Source: Saprospiraceae bacterium (GTDB lineage: Bacteria; Bacteroidota; Bacteroidia; Chitinophagales; Saprospiraceae). Taken from it: DNA of 33,824 nt. The position numbers and the translations under genes are program-made. Where the stretch lies: NCBI GenBank assembly GCA_027488135.1, contig JAIYCH010000095.1:1-33824 (forward strand). The letters run 5' to 3'. Shown in pieces: positions 16,093-24,784 of the stretch (the stretch's first letter is position 1; the number at the start of each line of letters is the position of its first letter). The notes under the pieces were generated by a model that was not told where the DNA came from, did no database searches, and saw nothing but the letters and a program-made list of their open reading frames with translations.

Positions 16093-17610
16093 TTACCCGT
16101 TTAAACTATGTTTAGCAGTAAAAAAGAAGATAGCACCAAAACCAAAAGCCAGCATGATATGGAAAACCAGAAAGATGTATAGCCCTAAATGAATGCCTAA
16201 AGCAATACCACCAATATAATATAAAGCCAGAAGACCCTCCACAATGGTCGAGGGAGCTAATTTTCTAATGATGTACTTATTTTTCATAAAAGAATCACCC
16301 GCATTGGTAATATTAAATTTTGGTGTTCTAACAAAGGCTGATTTCTTTCCAAGATAACCTTCAATGACTGCTATACTATTATGGAAGGAAAGACCCATTG
16401 AAAGCGATAGGAAGACGGGAAAAAGAAGGAAAAACTCGACGGTAGCGTCAGCTATTGATTTTTGCCTTGCCGGTGATTGGATATTAGCTACAAAATAAAC
16501 GGAGGTTACGGACATCATACCGAGGAAAAAATAAGTAAAAACATCTTTATTAAATCCTTTCGCTATAAATTCCTCCATGTAATAAAGTAAAGGAACACTG
16601 GAAATACCGGTTGCAAAAACAAAGAGAAACACACTACTGGCAAAAAGATGCTGGGTGGCGTGTATTTTTTGTCTAGTAGTTAAGGTTTTTGATTTCCAAA
16701 GGGTAGGCAGCATTTTTCTTGCTGTTTCAGCCCCTCCTTTCATCCAGCGGAATTGTTGCGATTTTAGCGCATTCATCTCGGCTGGCAGTTCGGCAGGAGA
16801 ACCAATTTCTTCGAGGAATTTAATTTTCCATCCTTTCATTTGCGCTCTGATACTCAAATCTAAATCTTCCGTTAAAGTATCTGCCTCCCAGCCACCCGCG
16901 TCCTCAATGGTTGATTTTCTCCAAACACCCGCGGTACCATTAAACTGAAGAAAATAATCGCCTTGCATCCTTCCCACTTGTTCAACGGTAAAGTGAACAT
17001 TCAATTGAAGCGCCTGAAGTTTAGTTATAAGAGAATAATTCTGATTTATATGTTCCCAACGCGTTTGAACAACGCCCACTTTTGAATCTTGAAAGTAAGG
17101 CACTGTTTTTTTAAGAAAATCTGCTTTGGGCATAAAATCAGCATCGAAAATAGCCAGAAACTCACCTTTAGCAAAAACAGTCCCATCTTTTAAAGCCCCC
17201 GCCTTGTAACCCTGACGAACCGTCCTTAAAATCTGTTCAATCTGAAATCCTTTTGCTTTGTATTCCTCCACTTTTCTTTTTACAATGTCCAGTGTTTCGT
17301 CGGTAGAATCATCTAAAATATGAATTTCAAACCGATCTTTGGGATAATCAAATTCAGCTATAGTGTCAATCAATCTTTCTACAACATATTGTTCATTGTA
17401 CAATGGTAATTGCACCGTGACCATTGGCCAGACATAGTCAGCGGGAAGGTCATCTACTTCATTTTTCAAGTTACCACCTAAAGCAGGAGATAATGATTTT
17501 AGACCTCTCTTGTAATATACAAGGAGATCAAATTGCATGACACAATATAGCGTGATATACAACAAACAAGTTGCATAAATTCCCATGAAAACGTAGGCCA
17601 AAATGGACAT
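16093..17610 (-). CDS. Processive family 2 glycosyltransferase (cellulose-synthase-like), membrane-bound
   Basis: The 505-residue protein has an N-terminal membrane helix (about 4-26) and a GT2 catalytic domain. It has all the motifs of processive enzymes: D100/D101 (ILDDSTD), DAD at 156-158, TED at 247-249 and QQFRW at 285-289. About four C-terminal membrane helices follow (beyond 315). Similar Bacteroidota and plant enzymes (CslA/CslC-like) polymerise glucose or mannose from nucleotide sugars while threading the chain through the membrane. The sugar cannot be read from the motifs. It lies 85 bp downstream of the DPM1-like gene. A -7-like box, TAAATTTG (17698 down to 17691), overlaps that gene's stop and could give it its own start. 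Confidence 0.9.
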   Translation of the reverse strand: MSILAYVFMGIYATCLLYITLYCVMQFDLLVYYKRGLKSLSPALGGNLKNEVDDLPADYVWPMVTVQLPLYNEQYVVERLIDTIAEFDYPKDRFEIHILDDSTDETLDIVKRKVEEYKAKGFQIEQILRTVRQGYKAGALKDGTVFAKGEFLAIFDADFMPKADFLKKTVPYFQDSKVGVVQTRWEHINQNYSLITKLQALQLNVHFTVEQVGRMQGDYFLQFNGTAGVWRKSTIEDAGGWEADTLTEDLDLSIRAQMKGWKIKFLEEIGSPAELPAEMNALKSQQFRWMKGGAETARKMLPTLWKSKTLTTRQKIHATQHLFASSVFLFVFATGISSVPLLYYMEEFIAKGFNKDVFTYFFLGMMSVTSVYFVANIQSPARQKSIADATVEFFLLFPVFLSLSMGLSFHNSIAVIEGYLGKKSAFVRTPKFNITNAGDSFMKNKYIIRKLAPSTIVEGLLALYYIGGIALGIHLGLYIFLVFHIMLAFGFGAIFFFTAKHSLNG

Positions 17611-17690
17611 AGTAGAAAAAAGTTGTAGATGAAAAAAGAACCTTTCCTAAATTAGAGGTCAGTTGTCGTAAAAAGTCACAATTTAGAACG

Positions 17691-17698
17691 CAAATTTA
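17691..17698 (-). promoter_or_regulatory. Candidate -7 box for the processive glycosyltransferase
   Basis: Minus-strand TAAATTTG matches the TAnnTTTG consensus. It includes the stop codon of the upstream DPM1-like gene and lies 80 bases before the ATG at 17610. No clear -33 element is seen, so it is weakly supported. Confidence 0.3.
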
Positions 17699-18403
17699 CA
17701 ATAATTTAAAGATTGTCCATATAATTTTATACCCTGCTAAAATACTCCCTTTTATAGTACCTGAAATTTTTGATTTCCCGAGCCTTTTCCTATAGTTAAC
17801 TGGGACTTCCACGCAACCCAATTTATTTTTAGCCGCTTTAACCTGCATTTCTACCGTCCATCCAAAATCAATGTCTTCCATATTCAAAGCTAATAAAGTA
17901 TTCCAGCGAATAGCTCTAAATGGGCCCAAATCGGTAAAACGAACGCCGTAAAATAACCGAATCAATGTTGTCGCCAGCAGATTACCAAATCTTTGATGAA
18001 ATAATAGGGCATCTGTCTCTCTTTCACCTAAAACCCTTGACCCGATGACAAGTTCCACTTTTTTGTCATCAAAAGGTTGAATTATAGCATAAATATCAGA
18101 CGGATTATCTGAATGATCGGCATCAAGAAATACAACCAGATCAATAGGATCTGAATAATTTTTATTTTTAAGATAACTTATAGCACGCAAACAAGCGGAT
18201 CCATACCCTCTTCGTGGTTCAAAAACTACGGTAGCTCCATTGGAGGAAGCTACATCAGCTGTTCTATCTGTACTTCCATTATCGCACACTACTATTTCTG
18301 AAAAAATAGAAGGAGGTAAACCCTTAAGAACGGCTGCAATACCGAGTTCTTCATTTAATGCTGGAATAATAAGGACTATATTTTGCTTCCGATAAGTAGT
18401 CAT
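17696..18403 (-). CDS. DPM1-like family 2 glycosyltransferase (polyprenyl-phosphate sugar synthase type)
   Basis: The 235-residue protein is a compact GT2 (GT-A) domain. It has IIPALNEE (12-19), the nucleotide-binding CDNGSTDRT (40-48) and the metal-binding DAD at 94-96. IGSRVLGERE and FTDLGPFRAIR are typical of dolichol-phosphate mannose synthase relatives. No C-terminal membrane helices are present. Family members move a hexose from GDP- or UDP-sugar to polyprenyl phosphate. It is the first gene of the minus-strand cluster and could make the donor used by the GT-C-like enzyme. It is divergent from the beta-helix lipoprotein gene, with 93 bp between starts. Confidence 0.88.
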   Translation of the reverse strand: MTTYRKQNIVLIIPALNEELGIAAVLKGLPPSIFSEIVVCDNGSTDRTADVASSNGATVVFEPRRGYGSACLRAISYLKNKNYSDPIDLVVFLDADHSDNPSDIYAIIQPFDDKKVELVIGSRVLGERETDALLFHQRFGNLLATTLIRLFYGVRFTDLGPFRAIRWNTLLALNMEDIDFGWTVEMQVKAAKNKLGCVEVPVNYRKRLGKSKISGTIKGSILAGYKIIWTIFKLL

Positions 18404-18472
18404 AACCTGATAAAATGATAAAGAAATAATGTAAATCTAAAAATATAAGCCATACTAAATTCATCTTCCATT

Positions 18473-18480
18473 ATATTTGC
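18473..18480 (+). promoter_or_regulatory. Candidate -7 box for the beta-helix lipoprotein gene
   Basis: TATATTTG is an exact TAnnTTTG match, 16 bases before the ATG at 18497. No TTTG -33 element is obvious within 17-23 bases upstream. Confidence 0.5.
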
Positions 18481-18496
18481 AGTCTAAACAGGAAAC

Positions 18497-20011
18497 ATGC
18501 ACATCTATCGCCTAGTTTTAGGCTTAACCATCTATATTTCCCTTCTTTTACTAATTTCTTGTCAAAAGGAGTGGGTATTTACCACTTCACCGGCGGATAA
18601 AGTTACTTTTTCCTCTGATACGCTTCGTTTTGATACGGTTTTTACCCAAATTGGATCTTCCACCAGAATTTTAAAAATTTTTAATCCGTCAAAGGAAGCT
18701 ATCAATATCAGCTCACTTTATTTAGCGGCTGGTGCAAATAGTAAGTTTAAAATCAATGTAGATGGGTTTCCAGGGGCTAAGGCTTTAAAAGATATTCCCA
18801 TTTATCCGAAAGATAGTATTTATTTATTTGCTACAGTTACTATTAATCCAAACTCCCCTCTTTCGGTTAGTCCTTTTATTTTTAATGAAGACCTCATTTT
18901 GGAAGTTAATGGTAATAAACAGGTGGTTACTTTAGAAGCCTGGGGGCAAAATGCCAATTATTTTCCCTCTCGTTTTAATAAGGGCGTACCCGTTGTTTTA
19001 AGTTGTAATAACGGAGAAATTAACTGGAACGACCCAAAACCTTATGTCCTGTATGGCGAAATATTTATTGACAGCTGTACGTTGAATATTCCTCCAGGTA
19101 CGCGCATTTATGTGCATGGTGGCATTGTTAAAAACAAGACTTTTGGCGTGTTCAATGATGGCATTCTCTATACTTTGCCCTTTGGAAAGCTATTAATGAA
19201 CGGGACTTTCGAAAAACCAATTGTTATTCAAGGAGACAGACTTGAACCTGAATATCAAGATGTTGCGGGACAATGGTATGGTATTATTCTGGGGCGTGGG
19301 TCAAAAGGCAATAAAATTCAATATACCACTATAAAAAATAGTATTGTTGGTCTCTATGTAGATTCAACGGCGGAATGTACGCTGAAAAATGCACGCATTT
19401 TTAATACGGCGTCGAATGGTTTAGTGGGTGTTCGAGCTACTATTCAAGCCGATAACTGCTTAATTTATAATAATGGTGGGAGTGCTGTTCAATGTATAAA
19501 TGGGGGCGATTACCAGTTTAATTATTGCACTATAGCTAGTTATGGAAGTAATTCTTCTGCCTTGGGAATGACCAATTATATTTGTTACGATGACCCCATA
19601 ACCTGTCAACGAAGAAGCCAGTACAGGCTAAATGCTACTTTCAGAAATAGTATTTTCTATGGTTCCGATCAGGATGAAATAAATTTATCCGATATTTCGA
19701 GTGGTCAAAATAAGGCCCTTTTTAATATTTTATTTGAAAATTGCTTGGTTAGGGTAAAAGATTTATTAACAGGACAGAATAAACAATTTTCAAATTTCCT
19801 TACCGACCAGTGCAAAAATTGTATCAACGGAAGCATACAAAGTAAAGTATTTAAAAACCCTTCAGAAGACGATTATACCTTAGACTCACTATCCGTTGCG
19901 GCCAATAAAGGCCTTCCTATTCTCAAACCTTACCCTATTTTAATTGATCTTTTAAATAAAAACAGGGATAGCGCAAATCCTGACATAGGCTGTTTTGAAC
20001 AGATAAAATAA
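18497..20011 (+). CDS. Lipoprotein with predicted right-handed beta-helix domain, function unknown
   Basis: The 504-residue protein begins with a lipoprotein signal (lipobox LISC, lipidated C22). Residues about 30-165 look like an Ig-like beta-sandwich with the LRFDTVFT...ILKIFNPS pattern seen in Bacteroidota surface proteins. From about 190 on the sequence shows short recurrent strand-turn units (GTFEKPIVIQGD, GRGSKGNKIQYTTIKNSIVGLYV, ARIFNTASNGLVGV, CLIYNNGGSAVQC) typical of parallel beta-helices. Pairs of cysteines are frequent (for example about 363-371 and 444-447). It is probably anchored in the outer membrane. It is followed 9 bp later by the YeeZ-like gene and probably shares its transcript. 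No enzymatic residue set can be named. Confidence 0.75.
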   Translation: MHIYRLVLGLTIYISLLLLISCQKEWVFTTSPADKVTFSSDTLRFDTVFTQIGSSTRILKIFNPSKEAINISSLYLAAGANSKFKINVDGFPGAKALKDIPIYPKDSIYLFATVTINPNSPLSVSPFIFNEDLILEVNGNKQVVTLEAWGQNANYFPSRFNKGVPVVLSCNNGEINWNDPKPYVLYGEIFIDSCTLNIPPGTRIYVHGGIVKNKTFGVFNDGILYTLPFGKLLMNGTFEKPIVIQGDRLEPEYQDVAGQWYGIILGRGSKGNKIQYTTIKNSIVGLYVDSTAECTLKNARIFNTASNGLVGVRATIQADNCLIYNNGGSAVQCINGGDYQFNYCTIASYGSNSSALGMTNYICYDDPITCQRRSQYRLNATFRNSIFYGSDQDEINLSDISSGQNKALFNILFENCLVRVKDLLTGQNKQFSNFLTDQCKNCINGSIQSKVFKNPSEDDYTLDSLSVAANKGLPILKPYPILIDLLNKNRDSANPDIGCFEQIK

Positions 20012-20020
20012 CATCTTAGC

Positions 20021-20842
20021 ATGCATCCATTTGTATCTATCATCGGCACAGGCTGGTTAGGTTTACCCCTTGCCAAATTATTGATTCAGGCCGATTGCCA
20101 AGTATTTGGAACGACTACCAGGGAAGAAAAAATAGCGCTTTTGACAGCGGAAGGGATTCTGAGTAATAAAATGATTTTCACCCATAATGAATCAAAAACG
20201 GACATTCAAATACCCCATCAAACGGAAATTTTAGTTATCACCTTACCTCCCACGTTAGGCAAACAGGCTCCATTACTCAGTTATATTGACATTATACAAA
20301 GAATTATATACCAAACCACTCACTTAGTCCATTTAAAAAAATTACTTTTCACCAGCTCCACCAGTGTATATGGACTTGCTAAAGGCATTTTAACAGAAGA
20401 AACTGCCATACAACCTCACACCCCATCGGAAGAAACTTTAGCTCAGGCAGAAAGACTAATAAATCAAAAGACGGGAAACTACGCCGTTTATGTATTAAGA
20501 TTAGGCGGTTTAGCGGGCCCGGGAAGAGAGCCCGGATTCTTTTTTAAGGACAAGAAAGATATTCCCGGGGGCGAAATCTCCATTAACTTAGTTCATCAAC
20601 AGGATGTACTGGAAATAATGAAGCACATTATTTTAAAGGAAACCCCTGAAGGGACTTTTAATATTTGCGCCGATGAACATCCGGCAAGGGGCATTTTCTA
20701 CCCTCAGAGAGCTCTGAAGGTAGGTGCTCAGGAGGCTACTTTTATTTGGGGAAATGAGCCTGAAAGGTATGTAAGCAACGAAAAAATAAAAAAGAAAACG
20801 GGATATACTTTCGTATATCCCGATCCATTACTTTTTCCATGA
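20021..20842 (+). CDS. YeeZ-like NAD(P)-binding Rossmann protein (extended SDR family)
   Basis: The 273-residue protein opens with a Rossmann glycine motif, IIGTGWLGLP (7-16). It contains the extended-SDR block FTSSTSVYG, followed by a region (TPSEETLAQAERLI) where the usual catalytic YxxxK is not found. A substrate-domain block LRLGGLAGPGR and INLVHQQDV come after it. This resembles the YeeZ/WcaG-like subgroup, whose reaction is unknown. It lies 9 bp after the beta-helix lipoprotein gene. Its last 15 bases overlap the convergent DUF2911 gene, and its coding end contains that gene's terminator hairpin. Confidence 0.8.
   Translation: MHPFVSIIGTGWLGLPLAKLLIQADCQVFGTTTREEKIALLTAEGILSNKMIFTHNESKTDIQIPHQTEILVITLPPTLGKQAPLLSYIDIIQRIIYQTTHLVHLKKLLFTSSTSVYGLAKGILTEETAIQPHTPSEETLAQAERLINQKTGNYAVYVLRLGGLAGPGREPGFFFKDKKDIPGGEISINLVHQQDVLEIMKHIILKETPEGTFNICADEHPARGIFYPQRALKVGAQEATFIWGNEPERYVSNEKIKKKTGYTFVYPDPLLFP
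20799..20822 (-). terminator. Terminator of the DUF2911 gene, embedded in the convergent YeeZ-like coding sequence
   Basis: A perfect 10-bp stem, CGGGATATAC (20799-20808) / GTATATCCCG (20813-20822), has a 4-base loop. On the minus strand it is followed by TTTTC and a T-rich tract (20798 down to about 20781). On the plus strand no T-run follows directly. It therefore serves the minus-strand gene while lying wholly inside the last codons of the plus-strand one. Confidence 0.75.
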
Positions 20843-21676
20843 AGCAATAGATGCTTCATTCATACGAATATAGTCGTCATTTGCTGCTTTTTTAGCTAGT
20901 TCGAGAGACTTCGTCGCTACAGCGATAGCCTCAGCTTTTCTATTTAAGTCAGCTAAAATTAAAGATTCTTTGCGTAATGTCCAGTATTGAGGACTTAAAG
21001 CATTTGCTTTCTGAACCCATTCTAAGGCTTTATTCAAGTCTTTTTTTGCGTCATGATAATAAGCACCCGCAGCATAAAGATCTGCACCAGAAGGCCCTGC
21101 CATTATTTTGTCAATAGAAGCCATTACTTTGGCATCGGTATTTACGCTAAGTGGCAAGCTCACTTTTGTTTTTTCCCAGCTGATATCAATGGTAGCACTT
21201 TCGTTGGTATAATTATTTACGTCCATAGTAAATGATTCTACACTTTCACCTAAAGACTTTGTTGCCACTGAGAAAGAAGCAGCTGGCGTTTTCTCAACAT
21301 AGCTGGCCCAGTTAGATGTTTCATATTTGTAAATCATTACTTTCCATTCTGCCGCATTTGGAACGGTAAGAATAGCATAATCCCCTTTCTTTACTTCTGC
21401 ACCACCTAATTTTACATCCTCACTAAAACTTAATTTAGTAACTGAATTAGCACCAGTACGCCAGGTTGCGCCGAAAGGAACGACTTCCTTACCAAAGATG
21501 CCTCTTCCTTTCATTGAAGGGCGAGAATAAAGAATGGTAACGTCCGTTAAACCCACCTTTGTTTTTAATTCAGCCGTTACACTGGCTGCCGGAGCCATGA
21601 TTTGAGCGTCTATAGAATTGGTATAAACCAATACTGACAGACAAACCACACATTTTACTAAGAAATTCTTACTCAT
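20828..21676 (-). CDS. Secreted DUF2911 protein with C-terminal TPR-like helices
   Basis: The 282-residue protein has a signal peptide (about 1-24, ending near SIDA-Q) and a DUF2911 domain (about 30-190). The domain has the hallmark strings VTILYSRPSMKGR, IFG..VPFG..WRTGAN, and KKGDYAILTVP. A helical tail (about 195-280) looks like two TPR units (AGAYYHDAKKDLNKALEWVQKA; RKAEAIAVATKSLELAKK). DUF2911 proteins are common in Bacteroidota and have no known function. The tail suggests a protein-binding role. It is transcribed alone from a candidate TAATTTTG box at 21721 and converges on the YeeZ-like gene with a 15-bp overlap. Confidence 0.88.
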   Translation of the reverse strand: MSKNFLVKCVVCLSVLVYTNSIDAQIMAPAASVTAELKTKVGLTDVTILYSRPSMKGRGIFGKEVVPFGATWRTGANSVTKLSFSEDVKLGGAEVKKGDYAILTVPNAAEWKVMIYKYETSNWASYVEKTPAASFSVATKSLGESVESFTMDVNNYTNESATIDISWEKTKVSLPLSVNTDAKVMASIDKIMAGPSGADLYAAGAYYHDAKKDLNKALEWVQKANALSPQYWTLRKESLILADLNRKAEAIAVATKSLELAKKAANDDYIRMNEASIASWKK

Positions 21677-21713
21677 AACTTGGTTTTCTTTAAAGATTTA
21701 CAGATTTTTTTTG

Positions 21714-21721
21714 CAAAATTA
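21714..21721 (-). promoter_or_regulatory. Candidate -7 box for the DUF2911 gene
   Basis: Minus-strand TAATTTTG fits TAnnTTTG, 37 bases before the ATG at 21676. No well-spaced -33 element is visible. Confidence 0.4.
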
Positions 21722-21778
21722 ATACATTAAAGGTAGTATTGCACTATTAATTTTTTCAAAGGTTAAATTTTGAACAGG

Positions 21779-22186
21779 ATGACCCAAAAAACCACTTTCA
21801 CCATTGCCATCATTGCCCATGATACCAAAAAAGTGGATATGGTAGGGTTTGTCCGTGATCACATAGTTTTTTTTCGGGAACGAAATATTCACTTAATTGC
21901 CACAGGAACAACAGGATCGTATTTAGAAAAAGCTGGACTTGATGTCGAAAGAATGCTCAGTGGTCCATTAGGTGGAGATGCCCAGATTGCCAGTAGAATG
22001 GTAGAAGGGAAAGTTGATATGATTATCTTTTTTCGGGACCCTCTCGGTAAGCATCCGCACGAAGTAGATGTCAGCATGCTCATGCGTTTATGTGATGTAC
22101 ATAATATTCCACTGGCTACCAATCCAGCCGCTGCGTCGCGATTTGTATTGTCCCTTAAAGAAGATTTTCCAGGTTTACCCGAATAA
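21779..22186 (+). CDS. mgsA: Methylglyoxal synthase
   Basis: From the ATG at 21779 (a TTG lies three codons upstream) the protein has 135 residues. Family motifs are present: IIAHDTKK (H14, D15), ATGTTG for phosphate binding (41-46), SGPLGGD with catalytic-type D67, and FFRDPLGKHPHEVD with D87 and histidines 92 and 94. The enzyme turns dihydroxyacetone phosphate into methylglyoxal and phosphate, a bypass that frees phosphate when sugar phosphates accumulate. It is divergent from DUF2911 and about 100 bp upstream of ahcY, from which it is probably independent because ahcY has its own promoter box. Confidence 0.95.
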   Translation: MTQKTTFTIAIIAHDTKKVDMVGFVRDHIVFFRERNIHLIATGTTGSYLEKAGLDVERMLSGPLGGDAQIASRMVEGKVDMIIFFRDPLGKHPHEVDVSMLMRLCDVHNIPLATNPAAASRFVLSLKEDFPGLPE

Positions 22187-22233
22187 CATTACTTTTATCT
22201 ACAACTTTTACCACCTGAAATTTATTTAATTTG

Positions 22234-22241
22234 TAGCTTTG
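22234..22241 (+). promoter_or_regulatory. Candidate -7 box for ahcY
   Basis: TAGCTTTG matches TAnnTTTG, with a T-rich element (22206-22209) about 24 bases upstream as a loose -33 match. It implies a leader of about 40 bases. I looked for an SAH or SAM riboswitch-like fold in 22187-22288 and saw none. Confidence 0.45.
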
Positions 22242-22288
22242 CAGCGTTTTTATTTGCTATAATTAAACATACCTTAAAAATAATTAAA

Positions 22289-23602
22289 ATGAGTACAGCG
22301 ATAGGTACCTTAACCTACAAGGTTAAAGACATTGCTTTAGCCGATTACGGCAGAAAAGAAATAGAATTAGCGGAGGCTGAAATGCCAGGATTGATGGCAC
22401 TTCGTGAGAAATATGGAGAGTCAAAACCTCTAAAGGACGCCAGAATCGCTGGTTGTTTACACATGACTATTCAAACAGCTGTTTTAATTGAAACTTTAGT
22501 CGCTTTAGGTGCTGAGGTTACCTGGTCTTCTTGTAATATTTTTTCTACGCAAGACCACGCCGCCGCTGCCATTGCTGCGGCAGGTATTCCTGTGTATGCC
22601 TGGAAAGGTATGAACGAAGAAGAATATTGGTGGTGTGTTGAACAAACCCTTAGGTCTTTCAAAGATGGCAAACACCTGAATATGATCCTGGATGATGGGG
22701 GTGATTTAACCAATATCGTATTGGATAAATATCCTGAAATGGTTAAAGAGCTTAAAGGTATTTCAGAAGAAACAACTACGGGCGTTCATCGTCTTTACGA
22801 AAGAGTAGCAAAAGGTACGCTGCCTGTACCTGCTATTAACGTAAATGATTCCGTTACCAAATCGAAATTCGACAATAAATACGGTTGTAAAGAATCTTTG
22901 GTTGACGCTATTCGTAGGGCAACCGATATCATGATGGCTGGAAAAGTTGCCGTTGTCGCTGGTTACGGTGACGTAGGTAAAGGTTCAGCAGCTAGTTTAT
23001 CAGGCGCAGGATGTCGGGTTATTGTTACTGAAATAGATCCAATTTGTGCGTTACAAGCCGCTATGGACGGTTACGAAGTAACTACGATGGCTAAGGCTAT
23101 TCCGCGCGCAGATATCGTGGTAACTGCAACGGGAAATAGTGCGATTATCAAAGAGGCGCACTTTTATATGATGAAGGACAAAACGATTCTTTGTAATATT
23201 GGTCATTTTGATAATGAAATTGACGTTGCCTGGTTAAATAGCCAATCAAATGCTGTCAAAATGAATATCAAGCCTCAAGTAGATAAATATACATTGAAAG
23301 GTAAGGATATTATCCTTCTTGCTGAGGGTAGATTAGTGAATTTAGGTTGTGCTACCGGCCATCCTTCTTTCGTAATGTCAAATTCATTCACAAATCAGAC
23401 CCTTGCCCAGATTGAGCTTTTCAACAATCCAGGCAAATACGAAAATAAAGTTTATATGTTACCTAAACTTCTTGATGAAGAAGTAGCAAGATTACACTTA
23501 GCGAAAATCGGTGTTGAATTAGAAACACTTTCTAAAGACCAGGCTGACTACATCGGCGTAGAGGTAACAGGTCCATTTAAACCCGAATATTATCGTTATT
23601 AA
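22289..23602 (+). CDS. ahcY: S-adenosylhomocysteine hydrolase
   Basis: The 437-residue protein matches AdoHcyase throughout. It has [15 protein letters not shown] (substrate site with H58), [16 protein letters not shown] with K191 and D195, the NAD-binding loop GYGDVGKG (225-232), GHFDNEID, and the C-terminal KPEYYRY. The C-terminal Lys-x-x-Tyr-Tyr-Arg-Tyr end reaches into the neighbouring subunit's NAD site in known structures. It splits SAH into adenosine and homocysteine, keeping methylation going. A strong terminator follows 6 bp after the stop. Confidence 0.98.
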   Translation: MSTAIGTLTYKVKDIALADYGRKEIELAEAEMPGLMALREKYGESKPLKDARIAGCLHMTIQTAVLIETLVALGAEVTWSSCNIFSTQDHAAAAIAAAGIPVYAWKGMNEEEYWWCVEQTLRSFKDGKHLNMILDDGGDLTNIVLDKYPEMVKELKGISEETTTGVHRLYERVAKGTLPVPAINVNDSVTKSKFDNKYGCKESLVDAIRRATDIMMAGKVAVVAGYGDVGKGSAASLSGAGCRVIVTEIDPICALQAAMDGYEVTTMAKAIPRADIVVTATGNSAIIKEAHFYMMKDKTILCNIGHFDNEIDVAWLNSQSNAVKMNIKPQVDKYTLKGKDIILLAEGRLVNLGCATGHPSFVMSNSFTNQTLAQIELFNNPGKYENKVYMLPKLLDEEVARLHLAKIGVELETLSKDQADYIGVEVTGPFKPEYYRY

Positions 23603-23608
23603 TTTTAA

Positions 23609-23643
23609 AAAAAGGCCGGTAAGTGAATTTTACCGGCCTTTTT
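23609..23643 (+). terminator. Intrinsic terminator of ahcY
   Basis: A 14-bp perfect stem with GGCCGGT/ACCGGCC core (arms 23609-23622 and 23630-23643) and a 7-base loop ends in a T-run. A second T-run follows at about 23647. It separates ahcY from the hupE-like operon that starts 15 bases later, so that operon needs its own promoter, which must overlap this terminator or lie upstream. I could not identify one. Confidence 0.92.
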
Positions 23644-23657
23644 AACTTTTTTATACA

Positions 23658-24266
23658 ATGAATGGCATTTTCTCCACCTATTTCATTCTTGGCTTCGAAC
23701 ATATATCCGATTTGGCAGGGTATGATCATATTCTTTTTTTAGTGGCTCTTTGTGCCGTTTACACTTGGACTTCATGGAAAAAAGTGGCTATAATTGTTAC
23801 TGCTTTTACCATTGGTCATTCTTTAACGCTGGCTTTAGCCGCACTGAATGTGTTAAATATTTCGGCAGCTACCATTGAGTTTTTAATCCCCGTAACTATT
23901 TTCATAACAGCCATTTCCAATACTCATCCAGCGGCGATGGCCAGTAATGAAAAAAAAGGGTTTTCAAAACCTATGATTTTCAAATATATCATTGCTCTCT
24001 TTTTCGGACTCGTTCACGGATTGGGATTTTCAAATTTTTTCAGGCAATTAACTATGCCTTCCCAAGAAAATGACTTGATTCCTCAACTTTTTTCCTTTAA
24101 TATTGGGGTTGAAGTTGGGCAATTAATCATTGTCGGATTTATTTTAACTATTTCTTATCTTATCCATGTATTGTTTAAATTGAATAATCGTTCATGGAAT
24201 ATTTTCATTTCAGGTGCCGCTGCAGGTATCGCATTTTTATTGATGATAGAAAGAATGCCCTTTTAA
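23658..24266 (+). CDS. HupE/UreJ-family membrane protein
   Basis: The 202-residue protein has about six hydrophobic helices and the family signature pattern. It has GFEHISDLAGYDHILFLVAL (12-31, with H15, D23 and H24), FTIGHSLTLALA (H54) and FFGLVHGLGFSNF (H119). HupE/UreJ relatives transport nickel or cobalt in some species; Bacteroidota members are uncharacterised. The histidine and aspartate positions would suit metal coordination, which is inference. It heads a compact plus-strand group: it is followed after 14 bp by the DUF6702-like gene, then yidD and hemB. Confidence 0.85.
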   Translation: MNGIFSTYFILGFEHISDLAGYDHILFLVALCAVYTWTSWKKVAIIVTAFTIGHSLTLALAALNVLNISAATIEFLIPVTIFITAISNTHPAAMASNEKKGFSKPMIFKYIIALFFGLVHGLGFSNFFRQLTMPSQENDLIPQLFSFNIGVEVGQLIIVGFILTISYLIHVLFKLNNRSWNIFISGAAAGIAFLLMIERMPF

Positions 24267-24280
24267 TTTAAGCCTACGAT

Positions 24281-24775
24281 ATGCCATACCTCCTTTTTCT
24301 TAGTAGTTTTTTCTACCTCGCACATACATTTCATGTAAGTAAAACCATGGTAGAATATAATGAAAAAGAAAAATCCCTTCAAATTAGTGTTCATTTATTC
24401 ATCGATGATTTAGAGGAATCCTTAAAAAAAGAGGGTCATACTAAATTGTTCATTTGCACAGAAAGAGAAGCCACACAGGCTGAAAAACATATTGAATCGT
24501 ACCTTAGAAAGAATCTCTCTTTCTCTTTAAATGGTAAATCAACCTCTTATACCTTCGTCGGGAAAGAAGGATCGTCGGATATGAGTGCGGTGTGGATTTA
24601 CCTTGAAATACCTGTTACTGGTAAGATTAAAACCATAAACATAAAAAATTCGTTACTTATAGGAGAGTTTGACGACCAAAAAAATCTGGTTCATGTTATC
24701 GGACCAAACAAAAAGGAAGGAACAGTTATATTTGCCAATGCCAAAACAGAAGAATTACTTACGTTTAGTCCTTAA
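24281..24775 (+). CDS. DUF6702-like exported protein
   Basis: The 164-residue protein has a short hydrophobic N-terminus (about 1-15) that may act as a signal peptide. The start AHTFHVSKTMVEYNEKEKSLQISVHLFIDDLEESL is the DUF6702 pattern as I know it (AHxFxVSxTxxxYN..T.SLEI..H.F.DDLE). The remainder is a beta-rich domain. Proteins of this type often lie beside HupE-like genes in Bacteroidota, as here (14 bp). That supports a shared but unknown job at the envelope. No catalytic residues are apparent. Confidence 0.75.
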   Translation: MPYLLFLSSFFYLAHTFHVSKTMVEYNEKEKSLQISVHLFIDDLEESLKKEGHTKLFICTEREATQAEKHIESYLRKNLSFSLNGKSTSYTFVGKEGSSDMSAVWIYLEIPVTGKIKTINIKNSLLIGEFDDQKNLVHVIGPNKKEGTVIFANAKTEELLTFSP

Positions 24776-24784
24776 TGTCTTGCT

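Noticed and set aside
22187..22288. SAH/SAM riboswitch before ahcY
   Set aside because: The leader predicted from the promoter box is about 40 bases and AT-rich, with no conserved helices visible.
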